DNA of 64,000 nucleotides from CAWCDJ01 sp963794265 (GTDB lineage: Bacteria; Acidobacteriota; Terriglobia; Bryobacterales; Bryobacteraceae): contig CAWCDJ010000004.1 of the NCBI GenBank assembly GCA_963794265.1, positions 1,054,001 to 1,118,000 of the forward strand, in the 5' to 3' direction. Position numbers and translations under genes: made by a program. The notes under the pieces were generated by a model. That model worked only from the letters and a program-made list of their open reading frames with translations, ran no database searches and had not been told where the DNA came from. The stretch's first letter is position 1; every line of letters begins with the position of its first letter. Positions 25,783 through 33,135 of this stretch are shown piece by piece.

Positions 25783-27300
25783 TCAGGCGTTCTGCAATGC
25801 CGCCAACGCCTCTCCGGTCGATTTCTCGACGTCTGCGTGCAAACTGTTGCCGTGCGCGTCCATCGTCACGATCGCGGCGAAGTTGTTCACCTTCAGGTGC
25901 CACATCGCTTCCGGAACCCCGAACTCCATCAGGTGCACTCCCAGCACCTTCTCCACCGTGCGGGCGTAATACTGCGCCGCACCGCCGATTCCGTTCAAGT
26001 AGACCGCGCCACACTCCTTCAGCGCGGCCAGCGTCTTCGCGCCCATTCCGCCTTTGCCGATCACCGCCCGCACTCCATACCGCCTGATCACGTCGCCCTG
26101 ATACGGCTCCTCGCGGATGCTCGTGGTCGGGCCCGCCGCCTTGACGCTCCAGCTTTCGCCTTCCTTCAACATCACCGGACCGCAATGGTAAAGCGCCGCG
26201 CCATTCAGGTCCACCGGCGGCGCGTTCTTCATCAGGTGCGCGTGGACGTTGTCGCGGCCGGTGAACATCTCGCCGTTGATCAGCACCACGTCTCCCACCT
26301 TGAGCGCCCGCATCTGCGCTTCGGTCAGCGGCGGCGTGAGCACCACTTCGCGGCCGGTCAGCGGGAAGCCTTCTCCGCGCGCCATCCTCTCCACGGGGCG
26401 GGCGGGGTCGCGGTAAAGCCAACTCGTGATCGCGCCCGTGGCGGCGTCGAGACGCACCCCCAGGCGCCGGAAGGCCCAGCATCCATACGCAATCGAAACG
26501 AAGAAGCTCGCGGGCAGCCGGTTGGCGGCGGCGATCTTGCAGCCGATCAGAGACGTCTTGCCGCCGAACCCCATCGCGCCCACACCCAGCCGGTTCGCCT
26601 CTTCCATGATCCCGGACTCGAGCTTCGCCAGCACCGGGTTTGGGTTCACGTCGTCGAGCGGGCGAAAGAACTGCCCCTTGGCGATCTCGTAGCCGTGCGC
26701 CCGATCGCTCCCGATGCACACGCCCAGCGCGCCCGGCGCGCAGCCCTGGCCCTGCGCCTGCCAAACCGCGTGCAGGATGCATTTGCGCACGCCTTCCAGG
26801 TTTCGGTCGGCGCGGCCCAGGTGGTCTAGGTTGCAGGGCACCGAGTACTGGATGTTTTTGTTCTCGCAGCCGCCGCCCTTCAGGATCAGCTTGACCTCGA
26901 TCTCATCCTCTTCCCATTGCTCGAAGTGGATCACCGGCGTTTCTTCGCCCAGGTTGTTGCCGCTGTTCCTGCCCGTGATCGAGTCCACCGAGTTCGGGCG
27001 CAGCTTGCCGCGGCGCGTAACTTCGGCAACGGCTTCCATAATCGCCTTGCGAATGCCGATCTGGTTGACGCCCACCGGCGTGTGCACGACGAAGGTCGGC
27101 ATGCCGGTGTCCTGGCAAATCGGCTGCTCGTCATCGCATGCCATATCGACGTTCGAGAGAATAATGTCGAGCGCCTGCGAGGACTGCGTCCCCGGCGTTT
27201 CCGAAGCGGCGGCGGCCGACATCGCGGCGCGCACGTCGGGCGGGAGATTCGTGGAAGTCTGGGTGATCAGTTCCAGTAGACTGCCGGCAAGAAATTCCAT
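25783..27300 (-). CDS. fumA: Fumarate hydratase, class I (iron-sulfur)
   Basis: 505 residues, the usual size for single-chain class I fumarases with fused alpha (about 1-280) and beta (about 300-490) parts. Features: CQDTGMPTFVVHTPVG, SITGRNSGNNLGEETPVIHF, GGGCENKNIQYSVP and CIGSDRAHGYEIAKGQFFR with cysteines fit for a [4Fe-4S] cluster, then VVLTPPLTEAQMRALKVGDVVLINGEMFTGRD in the beta part and GKGGMGAKTLAALKECGAVYLNGIGGAAQYYA. It interconverts fumarate and malate in the TCA cycle. A related tartrate dehydratase cannot be excluded. It is the last gene of a minus-strand run, 44 bases after the HlyD-like gene. Confidence 0.92.
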   Translation of the reverse strand: MEFLAGSLLELITQTSTNLPPDVRAAMSAAAASETPGTQSSQALDIILSNVDMACDDEQPICQDTGMPTFVVHTPVGVNQIGIRKAIMEAVAEVTRRGKLRPNSVDSITGRNSGNNLGEETPVIHFEQWEEDEIEVKLILKGGGCENKNIQYSVPCNLDHLGRADRNLEGVRKCILHAVWQAQGQGCAPGALGVCIGSDRAHGYEIAKGQFFRPLDDVNPNPVLAKLESGIMEEANRLGVGAMGFGGKTSLIGCKIAAANRLPASFFVSIAYGCWAFRRLGVRLDAATGAITSWLYRDPARPVERMARGEGFPLTGREVVLTPPLTEAQMRALKVGDVVLINGEMFTGRDNVHAHLMKNAPPVDLNGAALYHCGPVMLKEGESWSVKAAGPTTSIREEPYQGDVIRRYGVRAVIGKGGMGAKTLAALKECGAVYLNGIGGAAQYYARTVEKVLGVHLMEFGVPEAMWHLKVNNFAAIVTMDAHGNSLHADVEKSTGEALAALQNA

Positions 27301-27344
27301 AAGCGTGTCCGAAATTCTATTTTAACAACCCGTGAGCCGCACCC

Positions 27345-28334
27345 CTAATCCAGCTTCAGCCGCACCTCGGCGCGCATGCCCGGCCGTATCGCCTCCATCG
27401 TGCTGCTGAACTCCACCACCACGAGGCTGTCCTTGATCTCCTTGATCTGCGCGGGTATGCCGCCGCTCTGGAGGTCGGGCACCGATACCATCGCCGGACC
27501 GCCCGGATGCAGCCGCGTCAGCGCCGGGGGCTCAGCCTCCACCGGCACTTCGAGCGCGTAGAGATCCGTCGCGATCTGGAACAACTCGCCACCCGCTTCC
27601 TGGGCCGGCTTGCCCACCTCTCCCCTGCGGCCCACCACGGTGCCGTCAACCGGCGACCGCACCTCGGAATTGGTGAAGGCGCTCTGGCTTTCTTCCAACT
27701 CCTGATTCCGTCGAACCAGTTCGGTTTTCGCGCCGGCCAGTTGGTTGAGCAGCGCCTGGCCGGCTTCGCGCGCGCTGCGAGCCGCCTGATCCATGATCTC
27801 CGAGTCGCGGCGCGCGGCCTCGTAATCCTTCTCCGCTTTGTCGAAGACGATCTGCGGAGTGGCTCCGGCATTGTGCAGCGTGGTCTGCCTCTCGTAGACC
27901 TGCCTGGCGCGCTCCAGTTGCAGACGCGCGTGCTGGGCTTCGGCATCCGCGCGGGATGCCTCCAGTCGGCCGGAATTGACCAGGGCTTCGCACTTGCTCA
28001 CCTGTTCCTGCGCGTGCTCGGCCGCCGCGGCCGCGGCTTCACGATTATTCTCCAGCTCGGCAGACCCGATGCGCGCCAGCACTTGCCCCTGGTAGACCTC
28101 GTCGCCGGAGTCCGCCAGAAAGGCATCGACATTGCCCTGGATACCCGCGCCTACCGTGACCACGTGCTGCGGCCGGATGAGCCCGCTCAGTGTGATTTCG
28201 GGAACCGCAGCTACCGTCGCGGCCTGGTTCCGCGCCGGAGCCGGCGGCGGCGGCTTGTGCCGCATCGAAAGGAATCCGCCCGCAATTCCGGCCGCCACCG
28301 CCAAAACCGAAAACAGGAACCACCGGCCGCGCAT
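27345..28334 (-). CDS. HlyD/RND-type periplasmic adaptor protein
   Basis: 329 residues. One N-terminal membrane segment (WFLFSVLAVAAGIAGGFL) is followed by a half-lipoyl segment (VTVGAGIQGNVDAFLADSGDEVYQGQVLARI), a long Glu/Ala/Arg-rich coiled-coil hairpin (about 95-205), the second lipoyl half (SPVDGTVVGRRGEVGKPAQEAGG) and a beta-barrel end. Such proteins link an inner-membrane pump to the outer membrane. No pump or outer-membrane channel gene is next to it, which is unusual. It starts 6 bases after the aldo/keto reductase gene and shares its transcript. Confidence 0.85.
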   Translation of the reverse strand: MRGRWFLFSVLAVAAGIAGGFLSMRHKPPPPAPARNQAATVAAVPEITLSGLIRPQHVVTVGAGIQGNVDAFLADSGDEVYQGQVLARIGSAELENNREAAAAAAEHAQEQVSKCEALVNSGRLEASRADAEAQHARLQLERARQVYERQTTLHNAGATPQIVFDKAEKDYEAARRDSEIMDQAARSAREAGQALLNQLAGAKTELVRRNQELEESQSAFTNSEVRSPVDGTVVGRRGEVGKPAQEAGGELFQIATDLYALEVPVEAEPPALTRLHPGGPAMVSVPDLQSGGIPAQIKEIKDSLVVVEFSSTMEAIRPGMRAEVRLKLD

Positions 28335-28340
28335 CCAAGC

Positions 28341-29309
28341 CTACCGGTTGTAGTTGGGAGTCACCCCGCGCAGGCTCTGCCAGACCTGGTCGCAGGCGGC
28401 CATCGTCGCGGCATCGAGCGGAGCTCGTTCGAAGGCATCCAGGTTCTGCTCGAGCTGCGCGATCTTCGACGCGCCCAGGATGACGCAATCGGTTGCCGTG
28501 TGAAACAACAGCCAGTTGAGTGCCATATCGATCATCGAGCGGCCGGCATCCAGCGCAATCGCCTGCAGCTTGTCTACCGCATCGAAATACGCCGGGTGCC
28601 AGTAGCGGTCGAGATACATCTGGTTGGCGTCGAAACGCGTACCGGGCAGCGGCCGTTCGCGATCCTGCTTCCCGGTGAGCAGGCCCCCGGCCAGCGGATT
28701 GTAGACGATCTTCGAAACGCCGAACTGCCGGCAGAAGGGAAGGTATTCCTGCTCGATGCCCCGCGCCAGCAGGTTGTACATGGGCTGCGAGACGTAGGGC
28801 GGGGCGTAGCCCTTCGTCTCCGAGATCCACAGCGCCTGTTCGGCCTGCCACGCGGCGAAATTCGACGTGCCGGGGTACCTGACCTTGCCGGCTTTCACCA
28901 CCTGGTGCATGGCTTCCAGGCTCTCCTCCAAAGGCGCATCGTAATCGGGCACGTGCAGGTAGTAGATATCGAGGTAGTCGGTCTGCAACCGGCGCAGCGT
29001 CGCGTCGATATTGGCGAGGATCGACTTACGCGAGAGCGGCGAAGCGTCGGGCGGCTCTTCGGTCTTCATCCCGACTTTGCTCGCCAGAATCAGGCCGCTG
29101 CGGTGGCCCTTCAGAATATTGCCGAGAATCGCTTCCGACCGTCCCTTGTTGTACGCATTGGCGGTATCGAAGAAGTTGATGCCGCGGTCGATGCATAGAT
29201 CGATCATGCGCGCGGCTTCCGGCTCGCCGGTCTGGCCTCCGAAGGTCATCGCGCCGAAGCATGCCCGGGAGACCGTGAGGCCGGTATGGGGAAGTGTGCG
29301 GGTTTGCAT
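28341..29309 (-). CDS. Aldo/keto reductase
   Basis: About 322 residues from the ATG at 29309; an earlier in-frame ATG at 29345 would overlap the upstream gene by 11 bases. The catalytic tetrad is visible: Asp and Tyr in FFDTANAYNKGRSE, Lys in LASKVG and His in YYLHVPD. The C-terminus has the NADPH-binding segment (CVILGASKIAQLEQNLDAFE). It belongs to the YghZ/Tas-like branch of cytoplasmic NADPH-dependent carbonyl reductases. The substrate is not predictable. It lies between the CoA-transferase and HlyD-like genes on one transcript. Confidence 0.9.
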   Translation of the reverse strand: MQTRTLPHTGLTVSRACFGAMTFGGQTGEPEAARMIDLCIDRGINFFDTANAYNKGRSEAILGNILKGHRSGLILASKVGMKTEEPPDASPLSRKSILANIDATLRRLQTDYLDIYYLHVPDYDAPLEESLEAMHQVVKAGKVRYPGTSNFAAWQAEQALWISETKGYAPPYVSQPMYNLLARGIEQEYLPFCRQFGVSKIVYNPLAGGLLTGKQDRERPLPGTRFDANQMYLDRYWHPAYFDAVDKLQAIALDAGRSMIDMALNWLLFHTATDCVILGASKIAQLEQNLDAFERAPLDAATMAACDQVWQSLRGVTPNYNR

Positions 29310-29334
29310 GGAAACCGCTAGTTTATCGCACCGC

Positions 29335-30648
29335 TCACAAGGCAATGGCGTGCGCCGGAGGAATCAACTGCGTCTGGCGGGCCCATGCCGAGAGTTCGTC
29401 GCGGAACTGCGGATCCGCAATGCGGATCAGCGCCTCGGCGCGCTGCCGCAGGTTCTTGCCGTGCAGATATGCAACCCCGTGCTCGGTGATCACGTAATGC
29501 ACGTCGCCGCGCGAGGTCACCACTCCGGCCCCCGGACGCAGGTTCGGTACGATGCGCGAAACGGTGCCGTTCTTGGCGGTCGAAGGCAGGGTGATGATCG
29601 GCAGCCCGCCCTTGGAGCGCGCCGCGCCGCGCAGAAAATCCACCTGCCCGCCGATGCCGCTGTAGGGAGTGTAGCCCATGGAATCGGCGCACACCTGCCC
29701 GGTGAGGTCCACTTCGATGGCGGAATTGAGCGCCACCATGCGGTCGTTCTGCGCGATCACGAATGGATCGTTGGCGTAGGCGGTGCGGTGAAACTCGAAC
29801 ATTGGGTTGTCGTCGATGAAGTCGAACAGCATCTTCGTGCCGAGCACGAAGCCGGCGATCACCTTGCGCGGATGAATGGTCTTCCGCTCATTGTTGATCA
29901 CGCCCGCCCGGATCAGGTCGACCGCACTGTCCGGAACCATTTCGGAGTGGATCCCCAGGTCCTTGTGGTCGCGCAGGAAGCCCAGCACCGCTTCCGGGAT
30001 TCCGCCGATGCCCGTCTGGATCGTCGCGCCGTCCGGAATCAGCGGGGCCACGTGTCGCGCGATGGCGCGGTGCAGGTCCGTGACTTTGTGCTTTGGATAC
30101 TCCGAAAGCGGGTGCGACGTCTCGATGAACCGGTCGGCCCGGCTCACGTGCAGAAAGGTGTCGCCCAGGGTGCGCGGCATCTGGTCGTTGATTTCCACGA
30201 TCACGTGCCTGGCGCATTGCGCGGCCGTGAGAGAGGCGTCGATGCTCGGCCCCAGGCTCATGTACCCGTAGGCGTCCGGCGGGGTGCATTGCAGCAGGCA
30301 CACGTCGATGGGCAGCGCGCCCGATTTGAACAGGCCTTCGATCTCGCTCAGAAAAATAGGCGTATAGTCCGCCCGCCCCTCCTGCACCGCGGCCCGCACG
30401 TTGCCTCCGATAAACAGCGCGTTGTGGCGGAAGTGTCCCTCGTACTCGGGCAGGCTGTAATCCGCAATTCCCATCGTGGCCATGTGGAGGACGGTCACGT
30501 TCCGCAACTCGGGGCCGCGCCGCGTCAGAGCCTTCACCAGTTCCACAGGCTCGGCGCAGCCGTTGTGAATATAGACGCTCGTGCCCGAGCGGACAATCGA
30601 GAGTGCCTCATCGGCCGTGGTGATGTGGGAACGATAATTGCCGTTCAA
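29335..30648 (-). CDS. Acetyl-CoA hydrolase/transferase family protein (4-hydroxybutyrate CoA-transferase-like)
   Basis: 437 residues from a TTG at 30648, chosen because GGGAGG lies 5 bases upstream and the TTG overlaps the stop of alanine dehydrogenase (TTGA). The frame is open far upstream, but that part overlaps the previous gene and is not protein-like. Features include TSVYIHNGCAEPVELVKAL, the glutamate-containing SEMVPDSAVDLIRAGVI, GYTPYSGIGGQVDFLRGA and VVTSRGDVHYVITEHGVAYL, all typical of class I CoA-transferases such as Cat2/AbfT. It moves CoA between acetyl-CoA and a short organic acid, or hydrolyses acetyl-CoA. Co-translation with alanine dehydrogenase suggests a link to amino-acid or acyl-CoA breakdown. 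Confidence 0.9.
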   Translation of the reverse strand: MNGNYRSHITTADEALSIVRSGTSVYIHNGCAEPVELVKALTRRGPELRNVTVLHMATMGIADYSLPEYEGHFRHNALFIGGNVRAAVQEGRADYTPIFLSEIEGLFKSGALPIDVCLLQCTPPDAYGYMSLGPSIDASLTAAQCARHVIVEINDQMPRTLGDTFLHVSRADRFIETSHPLSEYPKHKVTDLHRAIARHVAPLIPDGATIQTGIGGIPEAVLGFLRDHKDLGIHSEMVPDSAVDLIRAGVINNERKTIHPRKVIAGFVLGTKMLFDFIDDNPMFEFHRTAYANDPFVIAQNDRMVALNSAIEVDLTGQVCADSMGYTPYSGIGGQVDFLRGAARSKGGLPIITLPSTAKNGTVSRIVPNLRPGAGVVTSRGDVHYVITEHGVAYLHGKNLRQRAEALIRIADPQFRDELSAWARQTQLIPPAHAIAL

Positions 30649-31700
30649 GGGCGCCTCCCGCGCAGCGTGTAGACGCCGCGCCTCAGGTCCGGGCATTGTT
30701 CGATGGCCCCTTCCACCCCATTGGCCGCGATGGAAAGCAGATACGGCAGGATGGCTTGGGCGATCGCGATGCTCGAACTGCGGCCCAGATCGGCGGTGAA
30801 GTTGGGCACGCAGAAATGCGTGATGCCGTTGTGGACGAAGGTCGGATCGGCCAGCGTGCTGGGCCGGCTGGTTTCGATGCACCCGCCCTGGTCGATGGAT
30901 ACATCGATCACGGCGGACCCCGGTTTCATGCGCTCAACCATGGCGCGGCTCACTACGTGCGCGGTGCGTGCGCCGGCCACCAGGATGGCGCCGATCAGAA
31001 CGTCGGCGGCGGCTACGGCTTCGGCGATAGCATCCGGATCCGCGAGACACGTTTCGACGCCGGGAACGTGTTCCATCACGTGGCGCAGTTTGCCCGGATC
31101 GCGGTCGAATGCGGTGACGCGCGCCCCCGCCGCCGCGGCTCCGCGGATGGCCGCGAACCCCACCGTTCCGGCCCCCAACACCACCACCCTGGCCGGGGGC
31201 ACGCCGGGCGTGCCGCCCAGCAGAATTCCCCGCCCTCCGGAACTGGAACGCAGCAAATGAGCCGCTATCGCCGTCGTCATCTGCCCGGCGACCTCGCTGA
31301 CCGCCGCCAGCACGGGCAGCCGGCCATCGTCCTGCTGGATCACCTCGCAACCGATCGCCGTGAGGCAGCGTTCCGCGATTTTGTCGATCAGTGCACGGTC
31401 GGCCACCGCCATGTGATAGAAAGCCATGACCGTCGTGTCGGGCCGCGCGAAGCCGAGTTCCTCTTGCGTGGGACGCCCGATCTTCGGCAGCAGGTCCGCC
31501 CGCTGAATCGCTTCGGCCGGCGAATAGGCGATCTGGGCGCCCGCCCGAATATACTCGTCATCGGAGTACATGGCGCCTTCGCCCGCGCCCGATTCCACCC
31601 ACACGGTATGCTCCGCTTCCACCAGCCGGCGGACCACCGGCGGCGTCAGCCCCACGCGCCGGTCGTAGGGGCCGCGCTCACGAATCACTCCCAGATTCAT
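30645..31700 (-). CDS. ald: Alanine dehydrogenase (AlaDH/PNT family)
   Basis: 351 residues from the ATG at 31700, which overlaps the stop of the cyclic-nucleotide-binding gene by 4 bases. It begins as the family does (LGVIRERGPYDRRVGLTPPVV). The Rossmann fold is clear (VVVLGAGTVGFAAIRGAAAAGARVTAFDRD), preceded by LPVLAAVSEVAGQ and GILLGGTPGVPPARV, which fit alanine dehydrogenase. It lacks the membrane part of transhydrogenases. The reaction is L-alanine + NAD to pyruvate + ammonia + NADH. The C-terminus (ITHFCVPNFTADLGRSSSIAI) is slightly unlike classical Ald, so another amino acid is possible. Confidence 0.85.
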   Translation of the reverse strand: MNLGVIRERGPYDRRVGLTPPVVRRLVEAEHTVWVESGAGEGAMYSDDEYIRAGAQIAYSPAEAIQRADLLPKIGRPTQEELGFARPDTTVMAFYHMAVADRALIDKIAERCLTAIGCEVIQQDDGRLPVLAAVSEVAGQMTTAIAAHLLRSSSGGRGILLGGTPGVPPARVVVLGAGTVGFAAIRGAAAAGARVTAFDRDPGKLRHVMEHVPGVETCLADPDAIAEAVAAADVLIGAILVAGARTAHVVSRAMVERMKPGSAVIDVSIDQGGCIETSRPSTLADPTFVHNGITHFCVPNFTADLGRSSSIAIAQAILPYLLSIAANGVEGAIEQCPDLRRGVYTLRGRRP

Positions 31701-32167
31701 ACCGCACCGACGGGTGTGTACGCGTCCAGCAGTTGTGCCCGGATGGCGTGAAGCCGGCCGGACATCACCGTGAGAATGGCCCGCATGAAAGCGAAGCCGA
31801 AGGCATAGTCCTGCTCGCAGGCATGGCGCAGGCGAGACCCGTCGAATGCCAGCGCGTGGACCTCTTCGAGGGCGCGCGCCTGAAACTGCTTGCCATTGTC
31901 GGTCGTGACCGACGACCATCCAACCAACTCGCCCGAGTAGAGTGTGGAAACCCGCAGCGGCCGCCCGGGAGTTGTCACTTCCAGGGCGACATTCCCCGAA
32001 ATCAGCAGATAGACTAGGCTCGAATGGTCGCCTTCCTGAAACAGCAATTCGCCTGGAGCGAAGCGGGCTTCGCTGGCCATGGCGGCCAGACGGGCGATAT
32101 GTTCGGGCCAGAAATGGGCCGTAAATGGATGCTCACGAACGAGATCGACGATAGTCGGGTTTTCCAC
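31697..32167 (-). CDS. Single-domain cyclic-nucleotide-binding (Crp-like sensor) protein without HTH
   Basis: About 156 residues from a GTG at 32167 with AGGGAGG 5 bases upstream; the frame is open further but without a better start. Residues 20-140 form one cyclic-nucleotide-binding beta-roll (FAPGELLFQEGDHSSLVYLLISGNVALEV ... LYSGELVGWSSV). The phosphate-binding cassette is not canonical (no RxA after GE), so the ligand may not be cAMP. The protein ends after the C-helix (AILTVMSGRLHAIRAQLLDAY) with no DNA-binding domain. The stop overlaps the ald start, which suggests control or partnership at the protein level. Confidence 0.8.
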   Translation of the reverse strand: MENPTIVDLVREHPFTAHFWPEHIARLAAMASEARFAPGELLFQEGDHSSLVYLLISGNVALEVTTPGRPLRVSTLYSGELVGWSSVTTDNGKQFQARALEEVHALAFDGSRLRHACEQDYAFGFAFMRAILTVMSGRLHAIRAQLLDAYTPVGAV

Positions 32168-32248
32168 GCACACCTCCCTAGTGGTGCTCACTAACACTAT
32201 ATTCCGATCTTTTACGCCCAAAGGCAACCTGATATAGAATCAGGCGTG

Positions 32249-33115
32249 ATGAATACTTCTCGCCGCCACTTTCTGTTCGCCGCTGCCGCGGGATCCGTGG
32301 CCGCCGCTGCCGCCTCCGCCTCCGAACGGCTGCCGATCCGCAGGGCCGTGGAATTCAGCATGCTGCCGAATTCCCTCGCCGTGCTCGAGCGTTTCCAAGT
32401 CGCGCGGGACGCCGGGTTCGAGGCCATCGAGTGCCCCACCACGCCCGAACAAGCCAAGGCGGAGGAGATTCTGGAAGCCTCCCGCAAAACCAATCTGCCG
32501 ATCCACTCGGTAATGAACCAGGAACACTGGCGCAGTCCGCTCTCCTCGCCCGACCCCGCGGTAGTCGAAAAGAGCCTGGAAGGCATGCGCACCAGCCTGC
32601 ATAATGCCAAACTCTGGGGCGCCGACACGGTGCTGCTGGTCCCCGCCGTGGTGACTCCGGAGGTGACCTACTCCGAAGCCTGGGAGCGCAGCCAGAAGCA
32701 GATCCGGACGCTGATTCCGCTGGCACGGCAGTTGAAAGTCATCATCGGCCTCGAGGAGGTCTGGAACAAGTTCCTGCTCAGCCCGATCGAGTTCGCCCGC
32801 TACGTGGACGAGTTCCAGAGCCCCTGGATCCGCGCTTATTTCGACGTGGGAAACGTGGCGCTCACCGGCTACCCGCAGGATTGGATCCGCACTCTGAACA
32901 AGCGGATCGTTAAAGTGCACATCAAGGACTTTTCCTTCCGCAAGGGCGAGGCGAAATTCACGCCGCTGCTGGAAGGCGATATCGACTGGAAGGCCGTACA
33001 CGCGGCGTTCGCCGAAATCGGCTACAAAGGCACCGCCACCGTGGAACTGAGCGGCGGAGACGGCGACTACCTCAAAGAAGTCAACCGCCGCTTCGAAAAG
33101 ATTTTAGTAGGGTAG
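32249..33115 (+). CDS. Tat-exported sugar phosphate isomerase/epimerase-like protein
   Basis: 288 residues from the ATG at 32249 (a GTG lies one codon before). A twin-arginine signal (SRRHFLFAAAAGSVAAAAAS) precedes a xylose-isomerase-like TIM barrel (AP endonuclease 2 family). Metal-ligand-type residues occur in IIGLEEVWN, IRAYFDVGNVALTGYPQDWI, IVKVHIKDFSF and the final GTATVELSGGDGDYLKEV. Exported members of this family are common in acidobacteria and planctomycetes and may act on 3-keto-sugars or inositol-like compounds. It diverges from the cyclic-nucleotide gene, 81 bases away. Confidence 0.85.
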   Translation: MNTSRRHFLFAAAAGSVAAAAASASERLPIRRAVEFSMLPNSLAVLERFQVARDAGFEAIECPTTPEQAKAEEILEASRKTNLPIHSVMNQEHWRSPLSSPDPAVVEKSLEGMRTSLHNAKLWGADTVLLVPAVVTPEVTYSEAWERSQKQIRTLIPLARQLKVIIGLEEVWNKFLLSPIEFARYVDEFQSPWIRAYFDVGNVALTGYPQDWIRTLNKRIVKVHIKDFSFRKGEAKFTPLLEGDIDWKAVHAAFAEIGYKGTATVELSGGDGDYLKEVNRRFEKILVG

Positions 33116-33135
33116 GCTCCAGGCCTGCCGATATC

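Noticed and set aside
25675..26829. Open frame overlapping tRNA-Phe and opposite fumarase
   Set aside because: It runs through the tRNA and the antisense of a well-supported enzyme; no protein-like features.
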